Of a DNA stretch of 64,000 nt, positions 61,529 through 64,000 are shown one piece after another. Within the stretch, counting starts at the first letter, position 1, and each line of letters starts with the position of its first letter. The translations under genes and the position numbers were made by a program. A model generated the notes under the pieces. That model searched no databases, was not told the origin of the DNA, and worked only from the letters and a program-made list of their open reading frames with translations. Origin of the DNA: Lanius collurio (Eukaryota > Chordata > Aves > Passeriformes > Laniidae); assembly GCA_020086605.1 (NCBI GenBank), contig JACBWW010000003.1, positions 60,046,504 to 60,110,503 of the forward strand, read 5' to 3'.

Positions 61529-62102
61529 CAAACTAGGAAAGGAAAACTAGATTTTTTTTGATGTGGCAAAAAAAAAGGAACATCAAATAAATGGGGTAAG
61601 AAAGGGTGATGCCAAGAAGAGGAGAGAAAGTAATCTTGGAGTTTTTTCTGAAAGAATACAAGAGATAAAACATAAACTGTGAATGTCAGAAAAAAGATTA
61701 TCAGAGTTAACTGTAGCATAAAATAATGATGGCTTGGACAACCATTGTAGCTAAAAGGTTGAAATGGGAAACCATATAGGAGTCATCATTCAGAATAAAT
61801 TGGCACCATTTAGGTATTCACCTGCAAGGCCCAAGAATGTTCCTGAGGAGGACATCAGCTCTCTGGCTTGAACAATAGGAGACATCCCATAAGGTTGAAA
61901 AATAAAGTGGACTACTGATGAATAGTGGTGCAGAAAGGCTGATGTAACCAGTGATTAATAATAATAATGACGAGTGATTAACACAAACTTCTCAGACATC
62001 TTCAGAGTGAGCTCAAAGGGATGGGTCTGGAGCACAAAAACCCAACATAGTATCACAGGCTTAAAAATAGCAAATTATCAGCAAATTTGCTCATCACTAT
62101 CT

Positions 62103-62105
62103 AAA

Positions 62106-62136
<31 letters not shown>

Positions 62137-62220
62137 AAAAACAAAACAAAAAAAAAACCAAACAAAAAAAAAAATCCAAAAAAAAAACACCACAAAAAAC
62201 CAAACCAAAACAAACCAAAA
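62103..62220. repeat. A-rich low-complexity tract
   Basis: A run of about 30 A is followed by degenerate AAAAACC/AAACAAAA units for about 90 bp. Poly(A) giving way to (CAAAA)n-like drift is common in bird genomes. The minus-strand frame over it is a Phe run and is not coding. Confidence 0.9.
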
Positions 62221-64000
62221 GCAGATAACATGCAACCAAACACAACTGGTTACTATAGTGCATACCAATGTAAACCTTTGGTTTGGAATCTAAACTTCTA
62301 CTGCTCTGTTCCAGTAATTTGATGCAAAAAGTACAACTTGTATTTGAACAAAGAATCATACATCAAAGAGATCTGATACAAATAATAAACTGAAGAATTT
62401 ATGAAGAATAAATGAATTAAATAAGAAAGTATCTCGCTACCATTACATTCCTGCTAAGAAACACCAGAAATGGAAGAGCAACAACTCAAAGGGAAACAGA
62501 CCAAGAAGGGGAAACACTTCTGATGTTCTGGTCAGTGCTGTGAGGGATTCAGGAACTAAGCTGTCAAGAATGTTCTTCATATATTGTGAAACCAAGAATA
62601 TGCACTTTGAATATTGTCTCCCTGGAGAGTAACTTACAGCACTACACCCTGAAAGAGTCTCCCCTGCAAAAAAAATAAGATATCAGGGGTCTCATTTCTG
62701 AGGGTAATGTTTCCTCACAAGAGTCTGTTTAACTTGAAACAAACTTTTTATGGAACAATTAATATCCTTATTTGATGTACATTCTACCTCAAAGAAAGAA
62801 CTATATATTAAGGCAGTTTCTAAATAAACACCATCTCTGTTCTAGTTAACATGTAGATTTTGTGTGAGAAATGAGTCTCTGAACACAGGACTGCAGAGAC
62901 TCTAAACTGAGGGTGTCTGTGGTACTGGCCTGACTGCTCATCCTCCAATCCTGCCTTAGGTTTGGCAGGTGAGCCAGGAAAACACCCTTATAAATAATGG
63001 ATTGAACAGCCTCTTCCAGCAAAATAAACAAAAAACCCCAAATGAATCAATCTCCACCCTACAGCACAAGGGCAAAAGTACATCTGTAACAGGACACAGA
63101 GAGTTGAATGTGCAGAAAGGAAAGTGTCATCTTTTACCCTTCCAGTCCCTCCACCTTCCTAAGGGCCGTTCCCACAAAACTACTTTCCCTCCAGGCTCTT
63201 GCCTGAATTTACCATCCACTATAAAGAGTATTCCACGGCTTTTCTAAGCATTTATTAGCCTCTTTCCTAGTTATTCTTCAAACTTAACACTCTTTCCTCT
63301 CTCCTTTTCCCCACTTAGTTACTTTTTTAGTGTTTAAGTAGAGCAGAACAACTCAAATATCATGCTATGAAGAAATATCTTCATTAGTTCTTTTACACAG
63401 AGATCCAGACTGGATCCCTAGAACTGAACAAAGATGGACTACTCCTGCCATGCTGTGATCAAAGCTTTAAAGAGGATTTTTGCCAGTCTCAGATCACATT
63501 GGTAAAACTGCACATTATTAACTTTTCTTTTCTCAGGCATTTGGTGTATATTACATTCCTTAGCAGCTGCATATTTTCAGAGCTCAAACAACTGGATTTA
63601 TCCCAAATTAGAAAAAAAATTAACTTTGATAACAGATTAGTATACTGACTGACAGGAAAGATTAAGATAAAATCATTTCAGGCTCTAGACACAACCTTGG
63701 AAAGGTCCCATACATGTGACACTAACTGAGCCAACAATGACTCCTATTTACCAAGCAAAATACAAGTTAAGCAGGGTCAACTTTGCATTTCTGGGGTTTA
63801 AAATCGTAAGCTGAATCCAAATTCTGTCTGGAATGGGTTACTGCTATGTTGTCAAAGACTCTTCTTTATATAATCATTCATATAAACAAGAAATTTAAAG
63901 TTTCCTAAGTCAGAACTGATATTTTGCTCTCAACATGCAATTCATGAGCTGTGAAGAGACAATCTGATCTCGATTTCACCTCTATTATAAAGTATACTTA

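Larger units (their letters stand above)
55753..64000 (-). other. Intronic sequence upstream of the terminal exon
   Basis: If the exon at 55513-55752 is correctly identified, this stretch is the 3' part of the preceding intron, since no other coding exon is visible before the window ends. It is AT-rich unique sequence with two CR1 fragments (56630-56722 and 57660-57965) and two A-rich tracts (about 61508-61528 and 62103-62220). Open frames here, such as the one on the minus strand at 61255-61719, are simple products of A-tracts read as Phe runs, with no domain signature. Confidence 0.5.

Noticed and set aside
61255..61719. 154-codon minus-strand frame with a hydrophobic, Phe-rich stretch resembling membrane segments
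   Set aside because: The Phe runs are A-tracts read in reverse. The sequence is intronic and low complexity.
1..64000. tRNA, rRNA, CRISPR array or bacterial operon signals
   Set aside because: No cloverleaf-compatible promoter boxes, regular spacer arrays or ribosome-binding-site-led gene series were seen. The sequence is clearly vertebrate nuclear DNA.

Overview
The window is vertebrate nuclear DNA and reads as a bird, most likely a songbird. The evidence is the repeat content: many 5'-truncated CR1 LINE fragments with the typical 3' end (tandem ATTCTATG-like units after a CCTTCCAACC motif), and endogenous retroviral long terminal repeats (LTRs) of types I associate with passerine genomes. 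There is no bacterial-style gene arrangement. Almost all open frames here are chance frames in AT-rich noncoding DNA or lie inside repeats. Bases 20937-21249 are an assembly gap.

Only one protein-coding segment is convincing: a terminal coding exon on the minus strand at about 55513-55752. It encodes an acidic, Gln/Val-rich C-terminal tail that I recognise, with moderate confidence, as the end of the large zinc-finger protein ZNF407. On this reading 55753-64000 is the last intron, about 54555-55512 is 3' UTR, and everything to the left is intergenic DNA downstream of the gene. In other vertebrates that side of ZNF407 faces ZADH2/PTGR3 and the developmental regulator TSHZ1. A long gene-poor tract with scattered enhancer-like blocks would fit.

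Layout. 1-26 kb: mostly unique noncoding DNA with a few small CR1 pieces, short tandem duplications, two clean inverted repeats and several candidate regulatory blocks. 26-31 kb: a repeat cluster with a CR1 that keeps part of its 5' ORF2 endonuclease region but has lost most of the reverse transcriptase, old CR1 remnants, and two LTRs. 31-41 kb: unique DNA, including a CpG-containing, enhancer-like stretch at 37.0-38.4 kb and a compact homeobox/MEIS-like block near 41.0 kb. 41.3-42.5 kb: a CR1 split by a solo LTR with an exact 6-bp target duplication. 45.7-52.9 kb: an LTR-rich segment with three independent LTRs, one holding a further solo LTR nested inside it. Target duplications here are exact or nearly exact, so element limits can be set to the base. 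One LTR supplies the only strong CpG-island-like sequence in the window (52083-52369).

I found no tRNA, rRNA, CRISPR array, complete retroviral gene set or intact LINE. The most informative structures are the datable nested insertions, the retroviral CpG island a few kilobases beyond the 3' end of the zinc-finger gene, and the candidate noncoding elements. Their conservation cannot be judged from one sequence.
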